This document shows, piece by piece, positions 14,987-22,928 of a DNA stretch of 27,039 nucleotides. Each line of letters starts with the position of its first letter. Position 1 is the stretch's first letter. This DNA comes from JANOMH01 sp031422295 (GTDB lineage: Bacteria; Pseudomonadota; Alphaproteobacteria; Rhodobacterales; Rhodobacteraceae): NCBI GenBank assembly GCA_031422295.1, contig JANOQM010000044.1, forward strand, positions 1 through 27,039, in the 5' to 3' direction. Both the position numbers and the translations under genes were made by a program. The notes under the pieces were generated by a model that worked only from the letters and a program-made list of their open reading frames with translations, was not told the origin of the DNA and ran no database searches.

Positions 14987-15532
14987 ATGCCGGAACTGAT
15001 CGACGAATGGGGCCGCTTGTTATTGGCTGCAAACGCGGGGGACGCGCGGGCCTATGCGCGCTTTCTGACTATGATCACTCCGGTGTTGCGCGGTGTCGTT
15101 AAGGCGCGCAGCGGTGATTTGGGTCCGGCGACATGCGAGGATATTTTGCAAGAAGTCTTGCTTGCGGTTCATCTAAAGCGGCACACTTGGCTGCCTGACT
15201 CACCAGTGCGACCGTGGCTGTATGCGATAGCCCGTTACAAGGTCGTCGATGCGTTTCGCGCCCGGGGCAGGCGGATTGACCTGCCGCTTGAGGGGTTTAC
15301 CGATCAGCTGGCCGCCGCAGCAGATACCGATCTGACCGAAGCTGCCGACATGGCCAAGATGATTGGCTTGCTGGATGACCGATCAGCGGAAATCGTCCGC
15401 AAGATCGGGCTGGAGGGGGCCAGTATCATTGAAACCGGCATGGCCCTGACCATGAGCGAAGGGGCCGTTCGCGTGGCCTTGCACCGGGCATTCAAGCGGT
15501 TGGCCGTTCTGCGGGAAAGGCATGTGAAATGA
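14987..15532 (+). CDS. sigF: ECF RNA polymerase sigma factor (SigF/NrsF-associated)
   Basis: The 181-residue protein has region 2 (about 25-95: EDILQEVLLAVHLKRHTW, PWLYAIARYKVVDAFRARGRR) and region 4 (about 125-178: LDDRSAEIV, MSEGAVRVALHRAFKRL), with no region 3, as in group IV sigma factors. It directs RNA polymerase to a small stress regulon when released from the anti-sigma factor encoded next. The VHLKRHTW segment and the following DUF1109 gene place it in the SigF family known from Caulobacter. ATG 14987 fits the family N-terminus; the frame is open upstream to 14783 inside hyuB but that part is unrelated. The stop overlaps the anti-sigma start (ATGA). Confidence 0.9.
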   Translation: MPELIDEWGRLLLAANAGDARAYARFLTMITPVLRGVVKARSGDLGPATCEDILQEVLLAVHLKRHTWLPDSPVRPWLYAIARYKVVDAFRARGRRIDLPLEGFTDQLAAAADTDLTEAADMAKMIGLLDDRSAEIVRKIGLEGASIIETGMALTMSEGAVRVALHRAFKRLAVLRERHVK

Positions 15533-16158
15533 AAACCAATGATTTGATCCGGGCCCTGGCCGCCGACACCGCCCCAGCGCGCCCTTTGCTGACCACGGCC
15601 TTGGCCGGGCTGGTTCCGGCGCTGGGTCTGGCATTGATCGGGGTTTGGGGCATTCTGGGTATCCGCGCAGATTTGATTCAATCGCTGTTCGAGCCGGCTT
15701 CTGTGGCGCGGTTTATCCTGACCGGCGCATTGGCAATTGTCGGCTTGGGTATTGCAGTGGGATTGGCCCGCCCCAATGGGCAGACCCGGCTTTGGCCTTT
15801 GGCGGTCTTGGGCGGTATCACATTGGGCTTGCTGGTCTGGGCTTTTGTTACCACCCCTGCCGATGCCCGGCAGATGGCTGCCGTGGGCAAGACGATTACA
15901 ACCTGCCTTGTATCGATCCCTTTGATGGCGATCCTGCCGGTGGCCGCGATCCTTGGGATGTTAAGGCACGGGGCCAGCACTATGCCCCGGCTGGCCAGCA
16001 TGGTGGCGGGGCTGACGGGTGGCGGGGCGGCAGCGGCGGTGTATGCACTGCATTGCACCGAAGACAGCCCGCTGTTTTACGTCACATGGTATGGGCTGGC
16101 GATTGCAGGCGTGACATTGGCCGCCACCCTGATCGGGCCACGCCTGATCCGCTGGTAG
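15529..16158 (+). CDS. nrsF: NrsF-type (DUF1109) membrane anti-sigma factor
   Basis: This 209-residue inner-membrane protein starts with MKTNDLIRALAADTAP, the hallmark N-terminal cytoplasmic segment of DUF1109, followed by six hydrophobic helices (about 23-45, 58-80, 88-108, 122-144, 153-173, 186-205). It should hold the sigma factor inactive at the membrane. Cys126 and Cys176 (LHCTED) match in spacing the two conserved cysteines that, in Caulobacter NrsF, are needed for the response to metals such as chromium and cadmium (Cys131 and Cys181, from memory). Four-base overlap with the sigma gene gives translational coupling. The gene ends six bases from the convergent esterase gene. Confidence 0.9.
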   Translation: MKTNDLIRALAADTAPARPLLTTALAGLVPALGLALIGVWGILGIRADLIQSLFEPASVARFILTGALAIVGLGIAVGLARPNGQTRLWPLAVLGGITLGLLVWAFVTTPADARQMAAVGKTITTCLVSIPLMAILPVAAILGMLRHGASTMPRLASMVAGLTGGGAAAAVYALHCTEDSPLFYVTWYGLAIAGVTLAATLIGPRLIRW

Positions 16159-16167
16159 GCCTGCCTA
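16156..16167. repeat. Inverted repeat made of two convergent stop codons
   Basis: TAGGC CT GCCTA consists of the TAG stop of nrsF and, on the other strand, the TAG stop of the esterase gene, with 5-bp arms. On the plus strand it is followed by GTTTTCTTC. It may be a minimal shared 3'-end structure for the two convergent operons, but the stem is very short. Confidence 0.3.
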
Positions 16168-16986
16168 GTTTTCTTCAAACCAGTCCATCGTCATGGCGGC
16201 CCAACCGCGCGGGATACCATGCCCGCCGTCATGCAGGGCGAAATCGAGCCGCGCCCCGGCCGCGCAGTTGCCCCAGCGCGAAATGCTGTAAATCCCGACG
16301 CTATCGACCTGATCGGGGGCATCGTCAGGGCAATCCATGGCGTCGCGCCAGATGTCCATCGCGTCAAACACATTGCCCTGCATCATTCCGGGGGCCACTT
16401 CGCGGCCCTCCAACGGCACGGTGTTATCCGCCGTGCCATGGGTGTGCAGCAGGCGCACCGGCCCGGCGCAACCAGTCGGATGGGGCCGCCAGAAACTGCC
16501 TGCAACCGGGGCATAGGCGGCGAATGCGCCGGGTTGGGCACAGGCGACATAGCTGACCATTGATCCGCCGATGGAAAACCCGGCCAGCAGCATCTGATCG
16601 CGGTTCAGGCCGTATGTCGCTGCGGCGTCATCGGCGACGGATATCAGAAATGCGACCTCGTCCCGGGTCGCGGGCTGGCCGGGGATGAAATCCCAACTGC
16701 GGCCGTTGCCCCGGTCGCGCGGTTGCCCGTCGGGTGCGATGACCGCATAACCGCGTGACAACATCAGATCGACCATACCCCGGTTGCGGATCGACCCGAC
16801 GCCTTCGCCGCCGTAGCCATGCAACAACAAGATCGCGGGCAAGGGCGCGGCGGCACCTTGTGGCAGGACGATATGATAAGTGCCCCCCGCAATCCGGCAG
16901 GGCCCGGCGTCGCCATTGCAATCGGCCATGGCCGCCCCTGCCAACAGCATCAGACCCATGGCGGCGCCGGATAAGAAGTTTGTCAT
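16165..16986 (-). CDS. Exported PHB-depolymerase-like esterase (LpqC/COG3509 family)
   Basis: The 273-residue protein has a Sec signal peptide (1-21, cleavage after AMA). Its alpha/beta hydrolase core has HGYGGEG at 56-62 (oxyanion hole), nucleophile Ser138 in GFSIGG, Asp187 in HGTADNTVP and His256 in GGHGIP, so the triad is complete. Six cysteines in the mature part may form disulfides. The family covers poly(3-hydroxybutyrate) depolymerase-like and feruloyl-type esterases, mostly secreted. It overlaps opgH by 4 bases and is the last gene of the glucan operon. That position suggests action on acyl groups of periplasmic glucans, such as those added by OpgC, which is inference. There is no sign of a PHB-granule gene nearby. 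Confidence 0.85.
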   Translation of the reverse strand: MTNFLSGAAMGLMLLAGAAMADCNGDAGPCRIAGGTYHIVLPQGAAAPLPAILLLHGYGGEGVGSIRNRGMVDLMLSRGYAVIAPDGQPRDRGNGRSWDFIPGQPATRDEVAFLISVADDAAATYGLNRDQMLLAGFSIGGSMVSYVACAQPGAFAAYAPVAGSFWRPHPTGCAGPVRLLHTHGTADNTVPLEGREVAPGMMQGNVFDAMDIWRDAMDCPDDAPDQVDSVGIYSISRWGNCAAGARLDFALHDGGHGIPRGWAAMTMDWFEEN

Positions 16987-18737
16987 GTCACCATCTCCGG
17001 GTTACGATACATCTGAAATGTCCGGGGCTGGCATTGAACCAAAGCCGACAGGGGCACGGCCAGAACCAGACTGACCGCCACAGGCAGCAGCCAGACTGAT
17101 AGCCCGCCGGTTGCGGCCAACCCTAACAACCCCAGCCCCAGCAGCGTTTCAATCGCGTGAAACCGGATCAGCGTGGCCAGCGTTGGCTGACCCGCCAGAT
17201 GCGGCGACCAGCCCCCGTTGAACCCGGCCAGGGTCTGCAGGACGGCGCGCACCTGATGCACCATCAACATCGGGGCCAGAAGCGCCGACAGGGCCATCTC
17301 TGCCAGAACCGAGCCCACAAACCGCACAATCTGTCCGCCACGCAGCTGGTTCTCCCGGACAAAGGCCGTGGCCCCGATCAGCTTTGGCCCCAACAGCATC
17401 AACCCGACCAATGCAGCCATCGTGGATTGCGTGACCAACGGCAACTCTGGCCAAACCGGCATCAGCGAATTCGTGGCCCAGATGTCGGGGCTTTGGCCCA
17501 TGGGCGTGGGCAAGGCCCACAGGACCAGCAGGCACAGCCACCAGACCGAGGCCAGATAGGCCATGGCCCCTTGCAACAGGTGAAACCGCGAAACGGCATG
17601 CAGGCCGGGCATCGCCAGCAGGCGCAGATGTTGCATATTGCCCTGACACCAGCGCCGGTCGCGCCGGATATAGCCCAGCAGGTTTTCCGGCGTATCTTCA
17701 TAGCTTTGTGACGCCTCGGGCAGCATCCGCACGCCCCAGCCGGCCCGGCGCAACAGCGCCGCCTCGACAAAATCATGGCTTAGGATCACGCCACCGCGCG
17801 GCGACCGTCCGGACAGATGCGGCAACCCTGCCGATGCGGCAAAGGCGCGGGTCCGGATAATCGCGTTATGGCCCAGAAAGTTCGCCTCGGACCCGGTCCA
17901 CAGCGCAAAGCCACGGCCCAGATTGGTGCCGTATACTTCAGAGGCAAATGACTGCATCTGCTGCCACCAAGTCCGTCCGGGCAGCACACGTGGCACGGTC
18001 TGAATCAGCCCGCAGGTGGGGTCCGCAGACAGGGTATCGGCCATGATCTGCACGGTTTCAGGCTGCATAATGCTGTCGGCGTCCAGTACCAGCATGGCGT
18101 CATAAGCTGCCCCATGCTGGCGCACCCAATCGCGGATATTGCCGGATTTGAAATCGCTGTTCAGTGGGCGGCGTCGATAACGGATGTCGAGGGTAGGATT
18201 GTCGGCTTGCAACTTGCGCCAGACCGCCAGTTCCAGTGTCGCCGCCTGATCATCACGGGTGTCGGACAGGATATACAGGCCAAACCGGTGCCGCCTACCG
18301 GACAGGCTTGCCAGCAGCGTGACCGCATGACCGATGGTGGGCCGGGCCGGTTCGCTGTACATCGGCAGCAGGATCGCAATGTCCAACGCCGCCCCGGCCG
18401 GGGCCAGTGGGCCGGGCCGCCAGAATAGGCCCAAGACCGCCGAAATGACCGATAAGACCACCCAGTAGATTGCAAAAACCGTGACCGCGACCAGCGCTGT
18501 TTCAGATATGGTCAATCGCCCGTCCAGCGCGAACCAGCCCAGCGACACCCAGCCAAATGACCCGCTGACCGCCAGCGGTGCCAGCAAAGTCGCCGCGCGT
18601 AGCAAGAATGTAGCGCGCAAATTCTGCGGATGGCCTGCGTTGGGGTCCCGGAAAGGACGGGAAAAATCCTGATCTGGCATTGCCAGCACCGGCAATGCGC
18701 CGTCTTGCACCAGCGGCAACCGCAGCGGGCGGGTCAT
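16983..18737 (-). CDS. opgH: Glucans biosynthesis glucosyltransferase H
   Basis: This 584-residue membrane glycosyltransferase (family GT2) polymerises glucose from UDP-glucose into the beta-1,2-linked backbone of osmoregulated periplasmic glucans and passes it across the inner membrane. The catalytic signatures are LSDTRDD at 157-163, VLDADS at 217-222, HDFVEA at 321-326 and RRDRRW (RxxRW) at 358-363. Transmembrane segments lie at about 48-70, 82-104 and several after 385. It is much shorter than E. coli OpgH (847) because the long N-terminal cytoplasmic extension, which in E. coli binds FtsZ, is missing, as in Rhodobacter. ATG 18737 overlaps the opgG stop by 4 bases. The open frame extends to 18791 inside opgG but is not supported. 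Confidence 0.94.
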   Translation of the reverse strand: MTRPLRLPLVQDGALPVLAMPDQDFSRPFRDPNAGHPQNLRATFLLRAATLLAPLAVSGSFGWVSLGWFALDGRLTISETALVAVTVFAIYWVVLSVISAVLGLFWRPGPLAPAGAALDIAILLPMYSEPARPTIGHAVTLLASLSGRRHRFGLYILSDTRDDQAATLELAVWRKLQADNPTLDIRYRRRPLNSDFKSGNIRDWVRQHGAAYDAMLVLDADSIMQPETVQIMADTLSADPTCGLIQTVPRVLPGRTWWQQMQSFASEVYGTNLGRGFALWTGSEANFLGHNAIIRTRAFAASAGLPHLSGRSPRGGVILSHDFVEAALLRRAGWGVRMLPEASQSYEDTPENLLGYIRRDRRWCQGNMQHLRLLAMPGLHAVSRFHLLQGAMAYLASVWWLCLLVLWALPTPMGQSPDIWATNSLMPVWPELPLVTQSTMAALVGLMLLGPKLIGATAFVRENQLRGGQIVRFVGSVLAEMALSALLAPMLMVHQVRAVLQTLAGFNGGWSPHLAGQPTLATLIRFHAIETLLGLGLLGLAATGGLSVWLLPVAVSLVLAVPLSALVQCQPRTFQMYRNPEMVT

Positions 18738-20278
18738 GCCTGCACCCAGCGGTTCAGCCAGACCTCGGCCACGGACCGCCCACCGCGCCACAATTCGGCG
18801 CGCAGTTCGGTTGTGGTGGCATCGGGCAGGACCAAAGTGAAATCCAGCCGCATGCCGCCAGTCGCGGGATTGACCTGCAGCAGCACCGACCCGACCTCGC
18901 CCATACTGGCCGTTACCCGCGCCTCGGTCAGTGCCGGATCATTGCCAAGCGCCGGATGCGGCGCGTAGTCGATGCTGAAAATCCGGCCTTCCTCGAACAC
19001 CCGCGCGCCGGTACGGCTGGCGATAACCGGGGCCACGATCCCTTCGGTTGGCGCAATGGCACACCAGTGCAAACGGTAGTCGATTGTGTGTTCCTGCCCA
19101 GCAAGCAACGGTGCCGCAGGCCGCCAGAACGCCACGATATTATCGTTAATCTCTTTGTCGGTCGGAATTTCGACCAGCATCACAGCCCCCGCCCCCCAGT
19201 CGCCCAAGGGTTCCACCCACAGCGACGGGCGGCGTTCGTAATGTGCCACCAGATCATTATAATCCCCCGGTCCGCGCGCCCGCTGCATCAGGCCAAAACC
19301 GCGCGGGTTGGTGTCGCCAAAGGCGCTGACCTGCACTGATGCCGGGTTGTTCAACGGTCGCCACAGCGCCTCGCCCGTGCCATTCAGCACCAGCAACCCG
19401 TCGCTGTCATGTACCGCCTCGCGGAAATCATCAAACCGGGACCGATTGATATCATTGAATAAAAACATCGACGTGCCGGGGGCGATACCGACAGTCTGCA
19501 GATCGACCCGGGGGAACAGCCGGGCGGAAACATCGGTCAGGGTCACATCGCCCTTGGTAATTCTGAACGTATAGGCCCCGGCCACACTGGGGCCGTCCAT
19601 CAGGGCGTGAATGGTAACAATGGGCGCGTCAGGGTCGGCTGCCTCGATCCAGAAATCGCGGAATACCGGGAATTCTTCGCCGCCTTCACCTGCCGTATTC
19701 AGCGCCAAGCCACGGGCCGACAGGCCATAGCTTTGCCCCCGCCCGATTGCGCGAAAATAGCTGGCCCCTTGGAAAACCGCATATTCCTGAAACAGATCGG
19801 GCGCTTCGGTTTCGCCCAGCAGCCGAAACCCGGCAAAACCTGTGCCACCTTCGGGCAGGGGCGGGAACTTATCGGTGGTTTTGAAATTGGCCAAGGCAAA
19901 GTCAATCGGGCGCGACTTGCCCTGCGCCACGGCATTCAGGCCAATCTTGTGCGGAAAATACAGGCCAGCCACGAAAAATTCGGCCTGCACGGCACCGGGT
20001 TCACCGCGAAACAGCGTGTGGCGGGTGTCAAACCAGATACCCCGAAACTCATCATAGCTCAGGTCCAGCCAGTCCTGCGACACCATTGGCGGCGGGGTAT
20101 AGGGGGCTGCGGCCAAGGCGCGGGCCAGCGCCGTCACATCGCCCGGATCAAACGGTGCGGCATCGCCCAGCGACATACCCACCAGTGTCGGGGCGTCCTG
20201 CGCCATGGCGGGCACCAGCCCCATCGCCGCCAGACCGCTGAACAGACCCAGCGCCTGCCTGCGCGAAAACCCGGTCAT
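18734..20278 (-). CDS. opgG: Glucan biosynthesis protein G/D
   Basis: The 514-residue periplasmic protein has a twin-arginine signal peptide (SRRQALGLFSG at 5-15, cleavage after AMA near 26), as in OpgD and many alphaproteobacterial OpgG proteins. The mature part shows the family fold: YDEFRGIWFD near 73, GTGFAGFRLL, an ASYFRAIGRGQ.YGLSARGLA segment, and FRDFWIE. It is needed to build or branch the glucan delivered by OpgH; recent work on E. coli OpgG/OpgD assigns beta-1,2-glucanase activity to this family. The gene overlaps opgC by 4 bases at its start and opgH by 4 at its end. No second homologue (opgI of Rhodobacter sphaeroides) is present here. Confidence 0.94.
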   Translation of the reverse strand: MTGFSRRQALGLFSGLAAMGLVPAMAQDAPTLVGMSLGDAAPFDPGDVTALARALAAAPYTPPPMVSQDWLDLSYDEFRGIWFDTRHTLFRGEPGAVQAEFFVAGLYFPHKIGLNAVAQGKSRPIDFALANFKTTDKFPPLPEGGTGFAGFRLLGETEAPDLFQEYAVFQGASYFRAIGRGQSYGLSARGLALNTAGEGGEEFPVFRDFWIEAADPDAPIVTIHALMDGPSVAGAYTFRITKGDVTLTDVSARLFPRVDLQTVGIAPGTSMFLFNDINRSRFDDFREAVHDSDGLLVLNGTGEALWRPLNNPASVQVSAFGDTNPRGFGLMQRARGPGDYNDLVAHYERRPSLWVEPLGDWGAGAVMLVEIPTDKEINDNIVAFWRPAAPLLAGQEHTIDYRLHWCAIAPTEGIVAPVIASRTGARVFEEGRIFSIDYAPHPALGNDPALTEARVTASMGEVGSVLLQVNPATGGMRLDFTLVLPDATTTELRAELWRGGRSVAEVWLNRWVQA

Positions 20279-21456
20279 ACCCGCACCCCGGCCGGTGGCG
20301 CATCAGCAGGGCGCGATTGCGCCACAGCGGTTTTCCATGGCTGGCGCTTGAAAAACGCGGCCAGCCCGGCGACCCCGATAATCGCGGCAAAGCCAGTCAA
20401 ATTCACCAGCAGGGTCGCCAGCGGCCCATGCCCGGCCTTTTCCAGTATCGCACCAAGAACCCTTGCCAGCACCATCGACGTGGCAAACACCGCCAGCGAC
20501 TGTTGACCGACGCGGGATATCAGACCGACCACTTGCCCCAGCCAACCGCCATGGCGCAGCCTGTCCCCCGATGGGCCAACCAGGACCCATGCGATATAGG
20601 CCAGCGCCAGAAAGTGGACAAAGCGCAAAATGCCAAAGTCGGTCTTGTCAAACAGGCCCGAAAAAGCAGTCCGCCAGTCGCGCACAAATTCGAACGCATT
20701 GATCGATTTGTACCACGCGAACGGCACCGACAGCACAACCACCGCCAAAGCCAGCCCGAGCAGCCAGCGGCGTACCGGCGGGGCGGGCAACCATCCTGCC
20801 ATCAGCGCAAAACCTGCGAAAAAGACCAACTGCCAGGCGAAGGGGTTGAAAAACCATTGCCGGGTGGATGGGCGGGTAAACCAGAATTCGGCCGGGATCC
20901 CCAGATTGGCGAATGTCGCCAGCAGCCACAGCCCGGCACTCGCCGCAATGGCCAGCCGGACATCGACCCGCGCCAGCGCAATCATCAGCGGGATCAGCCC
21001 CAGGATCACCAGATACATCGGCAAAATGTCAAAGTAATTGGGCACATAGGTCAGGGTGAACAGGCCAATCAGATTTGGCCCGGTGTTATAGATGAACGGA
21101 TACAGGTTCAGCGCACCCAGTTCGTCACGCGGAAACGCGCCCGTCAGATTGATTGCCTGCATCAGCATCAGGGTCACGAAAAACACGCCCAGATGCACCC
21201 AGTACACCTGCCAGACCCGGTGTGCGATGCGCAGCGTTCCCATCACCCAACCGACCCGCGCGAACACCGCACCGAATGCCACGGCAGAGGCCATGCCCGA
21301 GCAGAACACGAACATCTCGGTCGCGTCGGAAAATCCGAACCGCGCCGGGATGAACAGGGTCCAGCTATTATTGGTGATATGGGCGATCAGGATGATGAAC
21401 ATCCCGATGCCGCGAAAGAAATCCAGCCGCAGGTCGCGGGGGCGCGGGGACAGCAT
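20275..21456 (-). CDS. opgC: OpgC-type membrane acyltransferase (glucan succinyl transferase)
   Basis: This 393-residue integral membrane protein has about ten hydrophobic helices, and the opening RDLRLDFFRGIGMFIILIAH is typical of OpgC and related acyltransferase-3 proteins. In Rhodobacter sphaeroides OpgC is required to add succinyl groups to periplasmic glucans; E. coli OpgC is a distant relative. The length matches the Rhodobacter protein. It is the second gene of the operon: its ATG follows the TPR gene stop by three bases and its end overlaps opgG by 4. The acyl group added in this organism is inferred from the family. Confidence 0.92.
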   Translation of the reverse strand: MLSPRPRDLRLDFFRGIGMFIILIAHITNNSWTLFIPARFGFSDATEMFVFCSGMASAVAFGAVFARVGWVMGTLRIAHRVWQVYWVHLGVFFVTLMLMQAINLTGAFPRDELGALNLYPFIYNTGPNLIGLFTLTYVPNYFDILPMYLVILGLIPLMIALARVDVRLAIAASAGLWLLATFANLGIPAEFWFTRPSTRQWFFNPFAWQLVFFAGFALMAGWLPAPPVRRWLLGLALAVVVLSVPFAWYKSINAFEFVRDWRTAFSGLFDKTDFGILRFVHFLALAYIAWVLVGPSGDRLRHGGWLGQVVGLISRVGQQSLAVFATSMVLARVLGAILEKAGHGPLATLLVNLTGFAAIIGVAGLAAFFKRQPWKTAVAQSRPADAPPAGVRV

Positions 21457-21459
21457 GAC

Positions 21460-22797
21460 CTAAACCGCCTCGGCCCGTGCCGCCCCGATAATCTGCAAAC
21501 GCCCGGCGGCGTAATTGTCCATCGTGTCCCCCCGTTGGGTCATGCGGTTGCGCAACAGCCCTTCGGCGGCATCCATATAGCCGCCGCGCAAGGCGGCTTC
21601 GATGGTGATGCGGTCAAACACATCGCGCTGTGCATGACTGCCGCCGATCTGTTGCAGATCGCCGCGCCCGGCGCGCAGATGCATCCACGCGTTCGAGTAT
21701 TCTCCGGCGGCAAAGGCTTGCAGGCCCTGGGCAATGTGCAGTCCGGGGTGCGCGATGATGCCCTGCGCCTCGCCCTGCTGCTGTTTGGTTTGCTGCATCC
21801 GGGCAATCAGCCCAGCGGCCGCCTGTGTCCGTTCGCCGCCGCACAGGGCCAGCATGTAATGCAGATCGGCAAAGGCCAGACAACCATCAGCGGCGCGGGT
21901 TTGCGACAAAACGGCCAGTTCGTCCCAGCGGGTTCCGACATTTACCCCCTCTAACTCGAGCCGGGTCAGCAGGGATGCCGCATTGGAAACATCGCGGTAA
22001 TCATCGGTCTTTTCGGCCCGGATATCGGCGTCATAATGGGCCAATGCCGCGTCATATTCGCCCAGATCAAGGTGCATCAGGGCCCGGTGCCACCAGACAT
22101 GAAACCGGAAATTGTTGCAATGCATCCAGCTGGCCTCGCGCCCCGACAACCAGGCCAGGCCGTCACGCGCCCGGGCCGTCATATCATAGACATGCGCCAC
22201 GGCATGCAGGCCCCAGGCATCATCCGGGGCCAGATCAACGCCCAGCCTGCCAACCCGTTCAGCCGCGGCATATTCGCCGGTTTCTTCCAGCCCGAAGGCG
22301 TGACAGCCCAGCAGATAGCCCCGTGCCGGGTGGTCATCCCATGCAGCCATGACCCCCTCGACCGAGGCGCGCATCGCCTGCGGTCGGCCCATCACGAAAT
22401 GGATGGCCTGCACCAGTTTCATTGCCAGCGCATCGCGGGGATGGATCGCCAGCACCGCCTGTATCCGGGCGGCCGCACGGGTTGGCTGACCGGCCAGCCA
22501 ATCCCCCAGCGCATGAACAAACGCAATTTCGCGCATGTGCCCGGGCATGCCGTTCAGGGCGGCGGCATAAGCTTCGCGTGCGACCACGACCATTTCAGCG
22601 CGACCCAGCAGCAGGCAGGACAAGCCGCGTATGGCCTGACCCAGCGCGAAATCGGGGGTTGCTGCGAGGACTTTGTTCAGGTCTGGCCCGGTTGTTGCCG
22701 CATGGGACAGGATGCCCCGGATCACCGCGTTCCAGTCACCGATTTTGTCGGGGGCCAGCGATGTAGGCATTCCGCTGAAATCTTCGGACATCGGCAT
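21460..22797 (-). CDS. TTC38-like tetratricopeptide repeat protein
   Basis: This 445-residue soluble protein without signal peptide or membrane segment is all-helical and close in length to the TTC38 family, a TPR-type protein of unknown function found in bacteria and eukaryotes. Recognisable points are ALAMKLVQAIHFVMG, ARGYLLGCHAFGLEETG, WGLHAVAHVYDM and HVWWHRALMHLDLGEYDAAL. ATG 22797 is chosen because AAGGG lies 6 bases upstream; the frame opens earlier to 22860 without support. It is the first gene of the opg operon, three bases before opgC. A scaffold or regulatory role in glucan synthesis is possible from position only; the helical repeats otherwise give no catalytic hint. Confidence 0.85.
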   Translation of the reverse strand: MPMSEDFSGMPTSLAPDKIGDWNAVIRGILSHAATTGPDLNKVLAATPDFALGQAIRGLSCLLLGRAEMVVVAREAYAAALNGMPGHMREIAFVHALGDWLAGQPTRAAARIQAVLAIHPRDALAMKLVQAIHFVMGRPQAMRASVEGVMAAWDDHPARGYLLGCHAFGLEETGEYAAAERVGRLGVDLAPDDAWGLHAVAHVYDMTARARDGLAWLSGREASWMHCNNFRFHVWWHRALMHLDLGEYDAALAHYDADIRAEKTDDYRDVSNAASLLTRLELEGVNVGTRWDELAVLSQTRAADGCLAFADLHYMLALCGGERTQAAAGLIARMQQTKQQQGEAQGIIAHPGLHIAQGLQAFAAGEYSNAWMHLRAGRGDLQQIGGSHAQRDVFDRITIEAALRGGYMDAAEGLLRNRMTQRGDTMDNYAAGRLQIIGAARAEAV

Positions 22798-22928
22798 GGG
22801 GGACCCTTTCGCAACTGTACGGAAACCCGGCCCGGTGAATGGGTCTGGGTTTGGTTGCATTGCGGTTCGGGGGTTTGGGCGGCTTCGTTACGCGATGTCA
22901 GAATGCTCACGCGGTCGTGATCGGTGTG

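Noticed and set aside
20317..21954. 545-codon plus-strand frame opposite opgC
   Set aside because: Rich in Gln, Arg and His with no recognisable domain, and it lies antisense to opgC and the TPR gene; a shadow frame.
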